In this document: piece after piece, positions 18,654 to 27,014 of the stretch
Numbering within the stretch: position 1 is the first letter of the stretch
Layout of the letters: every line of letters starts with the position of its first letter
Assembly: GCF_034522235.1 (NCBI RefSeq)
Contig: NZ_JAXHLN010000003.1
Coordinates: forward strand, 372,001-436,000
DNA: 64,000 nucleotides
Source: Thiohalophilus sp.
GTDB taxonomy: Bacteria; Pseudomonadota; Gammaproteobacteria; UBA6429; Thiohalophilaceae
Direction: 5' to 3'
The notes under the pieces: generated by a model
Told to the model about the DNA's origin: nothing
Databases searched by the model: none
Seen by the model: the letters and a program-made list of their open reading frames with translations, nothing else
Made by a program: the position numbers and the translations under genes

Positions 18654-19415
18654 ATGAATATTTACGCCATACGGGTGATCTACAAACACGAAATGCGCCG
18701 GGCGTTCGAGACCGTGGCGCAGAGTTTCGCCTCGCCGGTGCTGACCACGGTGCTGTACTTCGTGGTGTTCGGCTCGGCCATTGGCTCACGTATCGAGTCA
18801 GTGGGTGGTGTGGCGTATGGTTCGTTCATCGTGCCCGGGCTGATGATGCTGGCGATCCTGACCCAGAGCCTGTCTAATGCCTCGTTCGGGATATTCTTTC
18901 CCAAGTTTACCGGGGCGATCTATGAACTGCTTTCCGCGCCGGTCTCGTTTGTGGAGATCGTGATCGGTTACGTGGGCGCGGCGGCGACCAAGTCGCTGAT
19001 CATCGGCCTGGTCATCCTGGCCACTGCCGGCTTCTTTGTGCCCATCGAGATTGCCCATCCGTTCTGGATGCTGACGTTTCTGGTGCTCACCTGTGTGTCG
19101 TTCAGCCTGTTCGGGTTCATCATCGGCCTGTGGGCGACCGACTTTGAAAAACTGCAACTGATCCCGCTGCTGGTAGTGACCCCGCTGGTGTTTCTCGGCG
19201 GTACCTTCTATTCCATCGATATGCTGCCCGAGGCCTGGCAGACCGTGACCCTGTTTAACCCGGTGGTTTATCTCATCAGTGGCTTTCGCTGGAGCTTTTT
19301 CGAGATTGCTGATGTGAGTGTGGCGGTGAGTGTCGGGATGATCCTGGGGTTTTTGATTGTCTGCCTGAGCATTGTCTGGTGGATGTTCAAGACCGGGTAT
19401 CGGCTAAAACAGTGA
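18654..19415 (+). CDS. ABC-2 type permease (YadH-like)
   Basis: 253 residues with about six hydrophobic segments, for example [40 protein letters not shown] and [20 protein letters not shown]. The ABC-2 permease signature [20 protein letters not shown] followed by [13 protein letters not shown] is clear. It forms a homodimeric inner-membrane channel with the ATPase at 17492. The ATG at 18654 lies directly after the repeat block. Confidence 0.92.
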   Translation: MNIYAIRVIYKHEMRRAFETVAQSFASPVLTTVLYFVVFGSAIGSRIESVGGVAYGSFIVPGLMMLAILTQSLSNASFGIFFPKFTGAIYELLSAPVSFVEIVIGYVGAAATKSLIIGLVILATAGFFVPIEIAHPFWMLTFLVLTCVSFSLFGFIIGLWATDFEKLQLIPLLVVTPLVFLGGTFYSIDMLPEAWQTVTLFNPVVYLISGFRWSFFEIADVSVAVSVGMILGFLIVCLSIVWWMFKTGYRLKQ

Positions 19416-19425
19416 CGAGTGACGA

Positions 19426-19827
19426 GTGGCGAGTGGCGAGGAAAAGCAGCACGCCGGCGACATGGTTCTCAATCGGATTGTTGATGTTGTGAAAGAGACG
19501 ATTCGCCCACTGGATATGTTTGGTCGTTTCGGTGGGGAGGAATTTTTGATTCTGCTGCCGGATGTGCCGCAGGATATGGCCGTCAAGGTTGCCGAGCGGA
19601 TCCGCAAGGCGCTCGAAGCCCTGCAAATCAGCTATGAAGATCAGACTCTCGTGGTAACGGTGAGCCTGGGTGTGGCGCAGTGGGATGGACATTCTTCGCT
19701 GGATGAGCTGATCAATCGAGCAGACAACGCCCTGTATGAGGCAAAGGCGCTCGGGCGCAACCTTGTACAGCCTGCCTCACCGGCGCCTGATGCGGACCAG
19801 GCGCAGCGCGATGCCGGAAAAGCCTGA
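19426..19827 (+). pseudogene. Truncated GGDEF (diguanylate cyclase) domain
   Basis: The frame contains HAGDMVLNRIVDVV and then MFGRFGGEEFLILLPDVPQD with the GGEEF active-site loop, and ends INRADNALYEAKALGRNLVQ, the C-terminal end of a GGDEF domain. The first half of the domain, including the D-x-D metal region, is missing. The upstream boundary is a GACGAGTGGCGAGTGGCGAG string immediately after the permease stop, so the gene appears to have been cut at a repeat. It is unlikely to make cyclic di-GMP alone. Confidence 0.75.
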
Positions 19828-19907
19828 TAATCAGGTAAAAACGCAACAGGGAATGTTACTGAGTCCACAGTGGTTGTTATCAGTCCGCCGGGTGCGTGCG
19901 ATGGCCT

Positions 19908-20312
19908 CTAGAAATTATTCGGATTGCCCTCGATAAATCGCTGGTAGGTCACCACGGTTTTCTTTTGCCCGTCTTTGCCGACAGTATATTTTTTGTAAAC
20001 CCCGTTATCCTTCATGATCGGCTGACAGCGATTTTTTCCGCCGTAGGCGATACACAGCTCTCCCTGTTCGTTGACTGACCACTGCAGCTCGCTCATAAGC
20101 TGGCCTTCGCGGGTGCCGCGCAGGCTGCCGTCGGGGGCGTGGTAGACGACAAATTTGAAGCCCAGTCTTTCATGCTGGTATTCGATGGTCTTGCCGCTGA
20201 ACAACGCCCTGACCTGATCGGCATTGAGGGTTTCGGCGGCTGGTGCAGATTGCGCGAAAAACAGCAGCATCGGTAGCGTGACGACGAGGATGGTGCGGGT
20301 GAATCGGTGCAT
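19908..20312 (-). CDS. DUF995-like periplasmic protein
   Basis: About 134 residues from ATG 20312, which gives a good signal peptide (MHRFTRTILVVTLPMLLFFA, cleavage after APA); the longer frame starts with TTG at 20351. The mature part has the pattern LNADQVRALFSGKTIEYQHE, FVVYHAPDGSLRGTREGQLM, NEQGELCIAYGGKNRCQPIM with two cysteines, and ends FIEGNPNNF, which fits small DUF995-type exported proteins. Function unknown. Confidence 0.65.
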   Translation of the reverse strand: MHRFTRTILVVTLPMLLFFAQSAPAAETLNADQVRALFSGKTIEYQHERLGFKFVVYHAPDGSLRGTREGQLMSELQWSVNEQGELCIAYGGKNRCQPIMKDNGVYKKYTVGKDGQKKTVVTYQRFIEGNPNNF

Positions 20313-20461
20313 GGGAGAACGGCTCCGCCTGGCAAGAAGACCTGAAAACAATAACAGGCGTGCCCGGGATTGGCCAGTGGGCCCGGCCCGGGTATTGATT
20401 GATGTTGTGTTGTTTCCAGTTAGAATGGAACTCTGTTTACCCCATCCCGGAGTCCGTCATC

Positions 20462-21442
20462 ATGCGCCATTCTCTTCGATCGCTTTTGCCCTTGTTCATC
20501 GGTGGGATCGGCGTTGTTCTTGCCCCGGTGGTATTCGCCGCCGAGAAGGTGGTCAGGGTCACGCCACTGGGCAGTCACGACGGCGAGTTTTGCAGTCGGG
20601 ACCGGGCGCTGATTTTCGAGGACCCGGACGGCACGCGGATCCTGTATGACGCCGGGCGCACGGTGGCGGGCCCGGAGGACGAACGCCTGGGCAAGATCGA
20701 TGTGGTGCTGGTGTCGCATTTGCACGGCGATCATGTGGGTGACCGGCATATCCGGCAGCGCAATGCCGGCAGCTGCGCGCAACCCGAGACCCCGGTGAAT
20801 GTGTTGCCCAACACCAACAGCGTGAACATCGCCCTGGCCAAAAACGCCACCATCATTACAGGCAGCGAGATGCCGAAGTTTTTTGCCGCCAAGCTCAAGG
20901 CAGTGGGCGGTGATCCCGGTGCATCAAAACTGGTGCGCTTTGGCGGATCGCTCAGGGCGGGCGGGGTGACGATCACCACCGTTCCCGCGGTGCACTCCAA
21001 CGGGATCAGCGGGGAGATGATTGGCGGCGAGTTGGGGGCGATGCTCGATGCCGCGGGACTGACGGCCTATGCCGGGCCGCCCACCGGTTATGTGCTGACC
21101 TTCTCCAACGGCATGGAGGTCTATCTCTCCGGCGATACCGGCATTACTGCTGATCAGGAGTCGGCGGTACGCCGCCACTATGATGCCAAGCTGGCGGTCA
21201 TGAATATCGGCGATACCTTTACCACGGGCCCGGCCGAGGCGGCCTATGTGGTGAACGAGCTGGTCAAACCCCGCGCCGTGATCGCCTCCCATGCCAACGA
21301 GGCGGCGACCGAGGAGGGCAAGGTGATCGCCGGCACACGTACCGAGGCCTTTATCAAGGCGGCAGGGATGCCGGTGCATGTACCGCTCAGCGGCCGTACG
21401 ATAACGTTCGGGCCTAACGGGCATTGTCAGTCGGGTTGTTGA
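20462..21442 (+). CDS. Exported metallo-beta-lactamase fold hydrolase
   Basis: 326 residues from ATG 20462, which has a CCCGGAG ribosome binding site and a signal peptide (MRHSLRSLLPLFIGGIGVVL to VFA). The MBL fold is shown by VVLVSHLHGDHVGDRH (HxHxDH zinc motif), VPAVHSNGI and YLSGDTGITAD. The closing region VIASHANEAATEEGKVI supplies the last His. The overall pattern is like UlaG/YtnP-type periplasmic MBL proteins. The substrate is unknown; class B beta-lactamase is unlikely because several specific motifs are absent. Confidence 0.85.
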   Translation: MRHSLRSLLPLFIGGIGVVLAPVVFAAEKVVRVTPLGSHDGEFCSRDRALIFEDPDGTRILYDAGRTVAGPEDERLGKIDVVLVSHLHGDHVGDRHIRQRNAGSCAQPETPVNVLPNTNSVNIALAKNATIITGSEMPKFFAAKLKAVGGDPGASKLVRFGGSLRAGGVTITTVPAVHSNGISGEMIGGELGAMLDAAGLTAYAGPPTGYVLTFSNGMEVYLSGDTGITADQESAVRRHYDAKLAVMNIGDTFTTGPAEAAYVVNELVKPRAVIASHANEAATEEGKVIAGTRTEAFIKAAGMPVHVPLSGRTITFGPNGHCQSGC

Positions 21443-21589
21443 TCCCCGCAGGCGGGAAAGCGGGACTGGCCTGAATCCATCTGGTTAGCCGGCCGGGTAT
21501 CGTCCGGGAGCCACCCTGGTTCATCCCCGGAGTCGTCCCGGAGCGGGCTATATGCTAGGGTGCGTTCAGCATATCTATAAGGTAGTTCC

Positions 21590-23044
21590 ATGACGCAAAA
21601 CACCCTCTACTGGCACGATTATGAAACCTTTGGTACGGATCCCCGCCGGGATCGCCCGGTGCAGTTCGCCGGGCTGCGCACCGACGAAGATCTCAACATT
21701 ATCGGCGAGCCGCTGAATATCATGGCCCGGCCCGCGCCGGACAATCTGCCCCATCCGATGTCGACGCTGATCACCGGCATCACCCCGCAGCAGGCGCTGG
21801 AACAGGGGCTGCCCGAAACCGAGTTTATCAGCCGTATCCTGGCGGAATTGTCGCAACCGGGAACCTGCGGCGTGGGCTACAACTCGATCCGTTTTGATGA
21901 TGAGGTAACGCGCAACACGTTGTATCGCAATCTCTACGATCCTTACGGGCGGGAATGGCAGAACAGCAACTCCCGTTGGGATCTGATCGATGTAGTACGT
22001 GCCTGTCACGATCTGCGCCCGGAGGGAATCACCTGGCCGCAGCGCGAGGATGCCGATCGACCCAGCTACAAACTCGATGAGCTGAGCGTGACCAACGGCA
22101 TCGAGCATGGTCAGGCGCATGACGCACTGGCCGATGTCTATGCCACGCTGGGTATCGCGCGGCTGCTTAAAAAGCATCAACCGAATCTGTTTGATTTCTT
22201 CTATCAGCTGCGGCGCAAGCAGGAAGTGTTGAAATATATCGATCTCAAGGAGATGACACCGATCCTGCATACCTCCGGTATGTACGGCAGTGACCACGGC
22301 AATACCCGCATGGTCGTGCCGATCGCCGCACACCCGACCAACAAGAACAGCATTATCGTCTTCGACCTGAGCCAGAATCCGTCGTTGTTGCTGGATCACA
22401 GCGCCAGGACCCTGGTCGAACGACTCTATACGGCCAATGACGATCTGCCCGAGGGCGTGGAGCGTCCGGCATTAAAGCAGCTGCTGATCAACAAGTGTCC
22501 GGTTATTGCACCGACCTCGACGCTGGACGGGGCGGCTGCCAAACGCCTCAATATCGATATTATGAAGTGCAAGCAGCACCGACAAACCCTGCTCAACCAG
22601 CGCAAGGCGATCCAGCAGAAGCTGACCAAGATCTTCGAGCAGCGCCCCTTCGAGCCGGTGGAGGATCCCGATATGATGATCTACGCCGGCGGATTTTTCG
22701 ATGACAAGGACAAGGCGCTGATGCAGCGTATTCATGATACCTCGCCAGAGGAACTGGGAACGCAGACCTGGAGTTTTGGCGACAAGCGTCTGCCGGAGAT
22801 GCTGTTCCGCTACCGGGCGCGCAATTATCCCGAAAGCCTGAATCCTGATGAACAGGTCCAGTGGCTGGAACATTGCCGGGCCCGGCTGGTCGAAGGGGAG
22901 TCCGGGTTTTTGAGCTTCAAGGATTTTTATGCCGAAATCGAGGCATTGCGTAACGGCGGGGAACTGGATGCGGGTAAAGCGGGTCTATTAAAGGAAGTGG
23001 AAGCCTTCGGGCGTGAGCTGGAGAGTTTTATCAAACAGCAGTAA
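21590..23044 (+). CDS. sbcB: Exodeoxyribonuclease I
   Basis: 484 residues, the usual size of ExoI. The DEDDh exonuclease starts with LYWHDYETFGTDPRRDRPVQ (catalytic D-x-E). RPAPDNLPHPMSTLITGITP, GVGYNSIRFDDEVTRNTLYR and EHGQAHDALADVYATLGIAR supply the later acidic and His residues, and the SH3-like and C-terminal domains follow. It degrades single-stranded DNA 3' to 5' in repair and recombination. The gene is monocistronic; a repeat cluster follows. Confidence 0.96.
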   Translation: MTQNTLYWHDYETFGTDPRRDRPVQFAGLRTDEDLNIIGEPLNIMARPAPDNLPHPMSTLITGITPQQALEQGLPETEFISRILAELSQPGTCGVGYNSIRFDDEVTRNTLYRNLYDPYGREWQNSNSRWDLIDVVRACHDLRPEGITWPQREDADRPSYKLDELSVTNGIEHGQAHDALADVYATLGIARLLKKHQPNLFDFFYQLRRKQEVLKYIDLKEMTPILHTSGMYGSDHGNTRMVVPIAAHPTNKNSIIVFDLSQNPSLLLDHSARTLVERLYTANDDLPEGVERPALKQLLINKCPVIAPTSTLDGAAAKRLNIDIMKCKQHRQTLLNQRKAIQQKLTKIFEQRPFEPVEDPDMMIYAGGFFDDKDKALMQRIHDTSPEELGTQTWSFGDKRLPEMLFRYRARNYPESLNPDEQVQWLEHCRARLVEGESGFLSFKDFYAEIEALRNGGELDAGKAGLLKEVEAFGRELESFIKQQ

Positions 23045-23063
23045 TGGCCCTCCGCGGCCCTTC

Positions 23064-23196
23064 GGGCAGGGACGAGGTACGAGGTACGAGTTACGAGGTA
23101 CGAGGATTTATAGCCCCCGTCCGAAGGGCTGTGGGAGGCGCTTTTAGCGGCGACCTGCCCGGTTCGAGAGTTGCGCCTGAAAGGCGCTCCCACAGC
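23064..23196. repeat. GACGAGGTACGAG string and GGCGCTCCCAC hairpin
   Basis: GGGACGAGGTACGAGGTACG followed by AGTTACGAGGTACGAGG (23069-23105) is a short-period string seen also at 43.4, 45.9, 50.2 and 60.9 kb. GTGGGAGGCGCTTTTAGCGG...AAGGCGCTCCCACAG (about 23131-23196) forms an inverted repeat. Confidence 0.7.
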
Positions 23197-23247
23197 GTCC
23201 GGGCTGTTTATCGGCGCCTGAAACCTGTTTTACAAGAGGTTATCCCC

Positions 23248-23829
23248 ATGCATCATAAAGTCCTGGTATTTTTATTCGTGATGTTATTTCCGTTTTCTTC
23301 GGCGCTGGCCGATGAAGCCGTTTTCGCCGGAGGTTGTTTCTGGTGCATGGAAGCGGATTTTGAAAAGCTCGACGGGGTTTCCGAGGTCATCTCGGGCTTT
23401 ACCGGCGGTGAGATCAAGAACCCGACCTATAAAGGCAATCACGAAGGCCATTATGAAGCAGTGCGGGTGATCTATGATCCCGAGGTCGTGAGTTACCGGG
23501 ATCTGCTGGATCATTACTGGGTGAATATCGACCCGTTTGATGACAAGGGTCAGTTTTGCGACAAAGGGCACTCCTATTTGAGCGCCATCTTTGTTGCCAA
23601 TGACAAGCAGCGGCGCCTGGCCGAAGCCTCGCGCCAGAAAGTGGTCGAACAGTTCCCCGATAAAAAGGTGGTCACGCCGATCCTGGAGGCCGACACGTTC
23701 TGGCCAATCAAAGGCAACGAGAGTTACCACCAGGACTATTACAAGAAATCGCCCCTGCGTTACAGGTTCTACCGCCTGAGCTGTGGGCGCGACAGTCGCC
23801 TGGAAGAGATATGGGGTAAGAGGGACTAA
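23248..23829 (+). CDS. msrA: Exported peptide-methionine (S)-S-oxide reductase MsrA
   Basis: 193 residues from ATG 23248 (AAGAGGT ribosome binding site 10 bp upstream). A signal peptide (MHHKVLVFLFVMLFPFSSAL, cleavage after ALA) is followed by the MsrA core AVFAGGCFWCMEADFEKLDG with the catalytic GCFWC. Then come YEAVRVIYDPEVVSYRDLLD and GQFCDKGHSYLSAIF. It reduces S-methionine sulfoxide and probably works with the exported MsrB at 13956 in the periplasm. Confidence 0.94.
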   Translation: MHHKVLVFLFVMLFPFSSALADEAVFAGGCFWCMEADFEKLDGVSEVISGFTGGEIKNPTYKGNHEGHYEAVRVIYDPEVVSYRDLLDHYWVNIDPFDDKGQFCDKGHSYLSAIFVANDKQRRLAEASRQKVVEQFPDKKVVTPILEADTFWPIKGNESYHQDYYKKSPLRYRFYRLSCGRDSRLEEIWGKRD

Positions 23830-23867
23830 ATAACTGTTTCGAATACCCGATCACTTTGTTCGAAAGA

Positions 23868-23944
23868 TTGCTTCTCGTCGTTCGCAATGATCGAAAATAG
23901 TGCGGTCATTGCGAGGAACAACGTGACGAAGCAATCTTTCTGAA
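23868..23944. repeat. Inverted pair of CATTGCGAG/GAAGCAATC elements
   Basis: GATTGCTTCTCGTCGTTCGC then AATGATCG, followed by GTCATTGCGAGGAACAACGT then GACGAAGCAATCTTTC. The two halves are inverted copies of one dispersed element and can fold into a stem between msrA and the next, convergent gene. Confidence 0.75.
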
Positions 23945-23995
23945 ATGGTATTCTGAACACACATTAGTCTCGCCACTCCCTGTTTCTGCCGCGGC

Positions 23996-24511
23996 TTACT
24001 CGATTTTCAGATAGGCGAAGCCGTCTTCCTGCAATTCGGTAAGTCGTACGACGCCTGACTGGACCATCTCGACACCGTCATACAGTTTGTCCCTGGAGAG
24101 GTTGATTTCGGAGCGCGTGATATTGCACAGCTCGAGCTTGACGTTGTGTACATCGACCAGACTTTTCAGGCGGCCTGACAGATCCTGGCGGCGTTCACGT
24201 AATTCGCTGTCGGCTTCAAACGGTGTATCTTCCAGATTATCATCGGTCAAAAAACGGATCCCGTGGGCGACGAACACAATTCGGATATCGTAGTTCAACA
24301 ATTCACTCTTGTAGGTGGTTACCATGTTATTGATGCTGGTCAGCATGGCACTGAAGCGACGCGGATCAGAAAAATCGGCATGATAGGCCACCTTTTTCTC
24401 TTCGATGGCTTGCGCGGATGGGACAGGCACGAGATACACGGCAAAGGCAAGCAGGATCGCGGCCAACCAGGGATGAAGAGTACGCATTGAGGATAGGGTC
24501 ATGGGGGGCAT
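23996..24511 (-). CDS. DsrE-like periplasmic protein
   Basis: 171 residues from ATG 24511, chosen because a GGAGGT ribosome binding site lies 5-6 bp upstream. The signal peptide is contained in MRTLHPWLAAILLAFAVYLV to AQA. The mature protein reads KVAYHADFSDPRRFSAMLTS, INNMVTTYKSELLNYDIRIV, FVAHGIRFLTDDN and VHNVKLELCNITRSEINLSR, the DsrE/F-like fold with one Cys at the position often used for sulfur transfer. Cytoplasmic DsrE proteins relay sulfur; exported relatives are common in sulfur-oxidising bacteria but their job is unclear. Confidence 0.8.
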   Translation of the reverse strand: MPPMTLSSMRTLHPWLAAILLAFAVYLVPVPSAQAIEEKKVAYHADFSDPRRFSAMLTSINNMVTTYKSELLNYDIRIVFVAHGIRFLTDDNLEDTPFEADSELRERRQDLSGRLKSLVDVHNVKLELCNITRSEINLSRDKLYDGVEMVQSGVVRLTELQEDGFAYLKIE

Positions 24512-24763
24512 AAGAAACCTCCGCAAAGAGTTAGCGAGTCCCTCAAAATTTGTTCCGTTTTGGCAGTGAAGTTTGCAGTGATAGTTTTTGACCTTTTGGG
24601 CGACAACACGCTACTGTTAATTATAGACAAGACAAGCTGTATGATCTGTGCCGGTGTCGGGGTGCTACCCGAAAAAAGTCCGGCTAAACTGTTGCCAGGA
24701 TAAACGCTGCGTTTAAATGCGGTTTTTCCATGATCATTGCCAACTGCCTGAGCAAATACGACG

Positions 24764-25108
24764 ATGCCCCATTTGATTATCGATTACAGTGCGGATTGTA
24801 TTGACGAACATCAGGCGCAGGCCATGGCCGATGCCGTGTTCGGGGCGGCGCATGATTCCGGTCTGTTCGAGACGGCGAATATCAAATCCCGCGCGATCCC
24901 GATCACGGCATATCGGATGGGTGTTGAAGGCAAGGGTTTTGTCTGTGTGCGTTGCCGGATCCACGCCGGGCGCACGGGTGCGCAGAAAAAGCAGCTGTCC
25001 GAGGCCGTGGTCGCGACGCTGCGTGAGCTGGAGTTGGGTGTGGCGGCTATCACAGCCGAGGTGATCGACATGGACCCGGCCAGCTATACCCGCTATTACG
25101 CCGACTGA
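24764..25108 (+). CDS. 5-carboxymethyl-2-hydroxymuconate delta-isomerase family (tautomerase superfamily)
   Basis: 114 residues. After the initiator Met comes Pro2 (MPHLIIDYSADC), the catalytic proline of the tautomerase superfamily. AVFGAAHDSGLFETANIKSR, AIPITAYRMGVEGKGFVCVR and RIHAGRTGAQKKQLSEAVVA follow the CHMI (HpaF) pattern. No other homoprotocatechuate pathway genes are nearby, so the physiological substrate may differ from the named one. Confidence 0.85.
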   Translation: MPHLIIDYSADCIDEHQAQAMADAVFGAAHDSGLFETANIKSRAIPITAYRMGVEGKGFVCVRCRIHAGRTGAQKKQLSEAVVATLRELELGVAAITAEVIDMDPASYTRYYAD

Positions 25109-25129
25109 GCCGATATTCCGGATAGCCTC

Positions 25130-25335
25130 TGGAGATTGCTTCGTCACTTTGTTCCTCGCAATGACTTCGCTGTTCGTTGTCATTGCAATGCCTGTATGGA
25201 CGCAGGTGGTAGAGCGGCGCAGCTCAATGCTTTCTTCACGCACACCTTCCGGCAGATTGGTTCGTCACCTTTTTCCTCGCAATGACATCCGTGTTTGCAG
25301 TCATTGCGAGCAAAGCGAAGCAATCTGTTTGGCCA
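25130..25335. repeat. Three CATTGCGAG/GAAGCAATC elements
   Basis: Copies at 25131-25164 (GAGATTGCTTCGTCACTTTG, TTCCTCGCAATGAC), 25256-25290 (inverted, with TTGGTTCGTCACC) and 25300-25332 (GTCATTGCGAGCAAAGCGAA, GCAATCTG). They mark the boundary before the carbon-fixation island. Confidence 0.8.
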
Positions 25336-25423
25336 ACGCAATGAACATCTTCCGGTGCATACTTGTATAGTGAGGGCGCCAGCCGTTTGTCCAGACTAAT
25401 CACGCGGACTTAATTCATAGAAC

Positions 25424-25486
25424 ATCCTCTATCAGAAACGTCGATATTATCGATTTGTATTGAAGTACCGGGATTTTTAAGCTTCT
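25424..25486 (+). promoter_or_regulatory. csoS1D promoter region, matched to the cbbL promoter region
   Basis: From 25424 to 25486 this region lines up without gaps with 26893-26955 upstream of cbbL at a constant offset of 1469 bp. About two thirds of positions agree, with shared blocks TCTATC, TATCGATTTGTAT (13 of 13) and TAAGCTT. The arrangement suggests a common regulator, most simply CbbR (encoded at 37923), which as a LysR protein binds T-N11-A motifs; direct binding is inferred. Confidence 0.65.
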
Positions 25487-25528
25487 GTCTTATTCTGGCT
25501 TTGCAGGGCAGTGGCGAGCGCGCGGTAC

Positions 25529-26155
25529 ATGATCTCACTTCGAACCTACGTTTATATCGACTCCCTGCAGCCGCAACTGGCCGAATACATGGCCACGGTG
25601 TCCCAGGGGTTTCCGCCCTCGCCCGGTAACGCCTGCCTGTGGGTGGAAGTGTCGCCGGGCATGGCGGTGCATCGTCTCACCGACATGGCCCTGAAGGCGA
25701 CCCGCGTGCATCTGGCCCAGCAGGTAGTGGAGCGTGCCTACGGCTCGATGGTGATTCACCATCGCGATCATAGCGATGTGGAAGAATCGGGCCGGGTGAT
25801 ACTCAGCCACCTGGGCACGGCCGCGACCAGTCCCGAACCTTGCAAGATCGCCTGGCAGGAAACCATCCGCGGCATGACGCCCGATCACACCGTGGTAATC
25901 AACCGCCAGGATCGCAAGGGCTCGATGATCCTGCCCGATCAGAGCATGTTCATTCTCGAGACTGAGCCGGCCGGTTACATCATTTATGCCGCCAACCAGG
26001 CGGAGAAAGCCGCCAGTATCACCCTGATCGACGCCCGCGCGGTCGGCGCCTTCGGGCGCCTGACCCTTTCCGGCCGTGAGGCCGACGTGGACGAGGCCGC
26101 CGCAGCGGCTATCAATGCTGTGCAGCATCCGTGGACTTCATGGGGATCGCGCTGA
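25529..26155 (+). CDS. csoS1D: Alpha-carboxysome tandem-BMC shell protein CsoS1D
   Basis: 208 residues from ATG 25529 (GTG at 25511 is an alternative adding six residues). Two BMC-like halves: [40 protein letters not shown] and [20 protein letters not shown], then [40 protein letters not shown] and [20 protein letters not shown]. CsoS1D forms trimeric pseudohexamers that stack and have a large gated pore, probably for RuBP or other metabolites. Its stop overlaps the NUDIX gene start (TGATG). It lies upstream of cbbL instead of downstream of mcdAB. Confidence 0.9.
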   Translation: MISLRTYVYIDSLQPQLAEYMATVSQGFPPSPGNACLWVEVSPGMAVHRLTDMALKATRVHLAQQVVERAYGSMVIHHRDHSDVEESGRVILSHLGTAATSPEPCKIAWQETIRGMTPDHTVVINRQDRKGSMILPDQSMFILETEPAGYIIYAANQAEKAASITLIDARAVGAFGRLTLSGREADVDEAAAAAINAVQHPWTSWGSR

Positions 26156-26721
26156 TGCATCGCCAGGAACTGCTGCGCCTGCTCGGACAACATCAGCCCC
26201 GATTCATGGATGAGGCGGGCTTTGTCCGGCGTGCGGTTGCCTTTGTCGAACAACACCCGGATTGCTTCGAGCGCGAACTGTTGCCGACCCATGTGACCGG
26301 TTCGGCCTGGGTGGTCAGCCCGGATCGCTCGCATGTATTGATGCTGCACCATCGCAAGCTGGATCAATGGTTTCAGCCCGGCGGCCATGCCGACGGCGAT
26401 GCCGATATTCTGCGCGTCGCCCTGCGCGAGACGGCCGAGGAGAGTGGTATCGAACCCTCGCAGGTCAGTTTGTTAAGCGAGACGATCTTTGATGTAGATA
26501 TTCACTGGACGCCCGTGACGGCGGATGCCCCGGCGCACGAACACATTGATATCCGTTTTCTGGTGGAGATAGACGACAGCCTGCCCATTCCGGGTAACGA
26601 CGAGTCCCATGAGATCGGCTGGGTGGCGCTGCATGACGTGCCGCGCTTTAACAACAACCGTTCCACCTATCGCATGCTGGAAAAAACCCGGCAAATGCGG
26701 CATGGGTTTGACAACGGATAA
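26155..26721 (+). CDS. NUDIX hydrolase coupled to csoS1D
   Basis: About 188 residues. The NUDIX box reads GGHADGDADILRVALRETAE followed by ESGIE, with REx2EExG intact and Asp/Ala where the first Glu usually sits. Upstream HVLMLHHRKLDQWFQPGGHA is typical of the subfamily. The start ATG overlaps the csoS1D stop, so the two are co-translated. NUDIX enzymes split nucleoside diphosphates linked to another group; in this position a role in clearing a damaged or inhibitory metabolite near the carboxysome is an attractive but untested idea. Confidence 0.88.
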   Translation: MHRQELLRLLGQHQPRFMDEAGFVRRAVAFVEQHPDCFERELLPTHVTGSAWVVSPDRSHVLMLHHRKLDQWFQPGGHADGDADILRVALRETAEESGIEPSQVSLLSETIFDVDIHWTPVTADAPAHEHIDIRFLVEIDDSLPIPGNDESHEIGWVALHDVPRFNNNRSTYRMLEKTRQMRHGFDNG

Positions 26722-26892
26722 AGCAGTACACCTGGCGATGACAGGTGAAAAATCATCACACAGGCCCGGGTAGACCGGGTGGCATAACCACGCAAACACT
26801 GCGGTTGGAATTCAGGCGTCACGGCAGGCAACAGGCATATAGATCGCAATCGATGGGTTTGAAAATCGATATGGATGAGAATGACATAGTAA

Positions 26893-26955
26893 ATCATCTA
26901 TCGATTACGAAGATAATATCGATTTGTATCAAACAACGCAGCTCCCTAAGCTTTG
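26893..26955 (+). promoter_or_regulatory. cbbL operon upstream region with candidate CbbR site
   Basis: The region contains TCTATCGATTACGAAGATAA and TATCGATTTGTAT and is the partner of 25424-25486. An additional ATCGATGGGTTTGAAAATCG segment at 26849-26868 holds inverted TCGAT copies. The cbbL leader from here to the ATG at 27015 includes an AGGAG ribosome binding site at about 27004. Confidence 0.6.
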
Positions 26956-27014
26956 ACTGCCCAAACAGAATTTGCAGCGAACTGAAATATCAGCAACCGA
27001 AGCAGGAGTAGATC

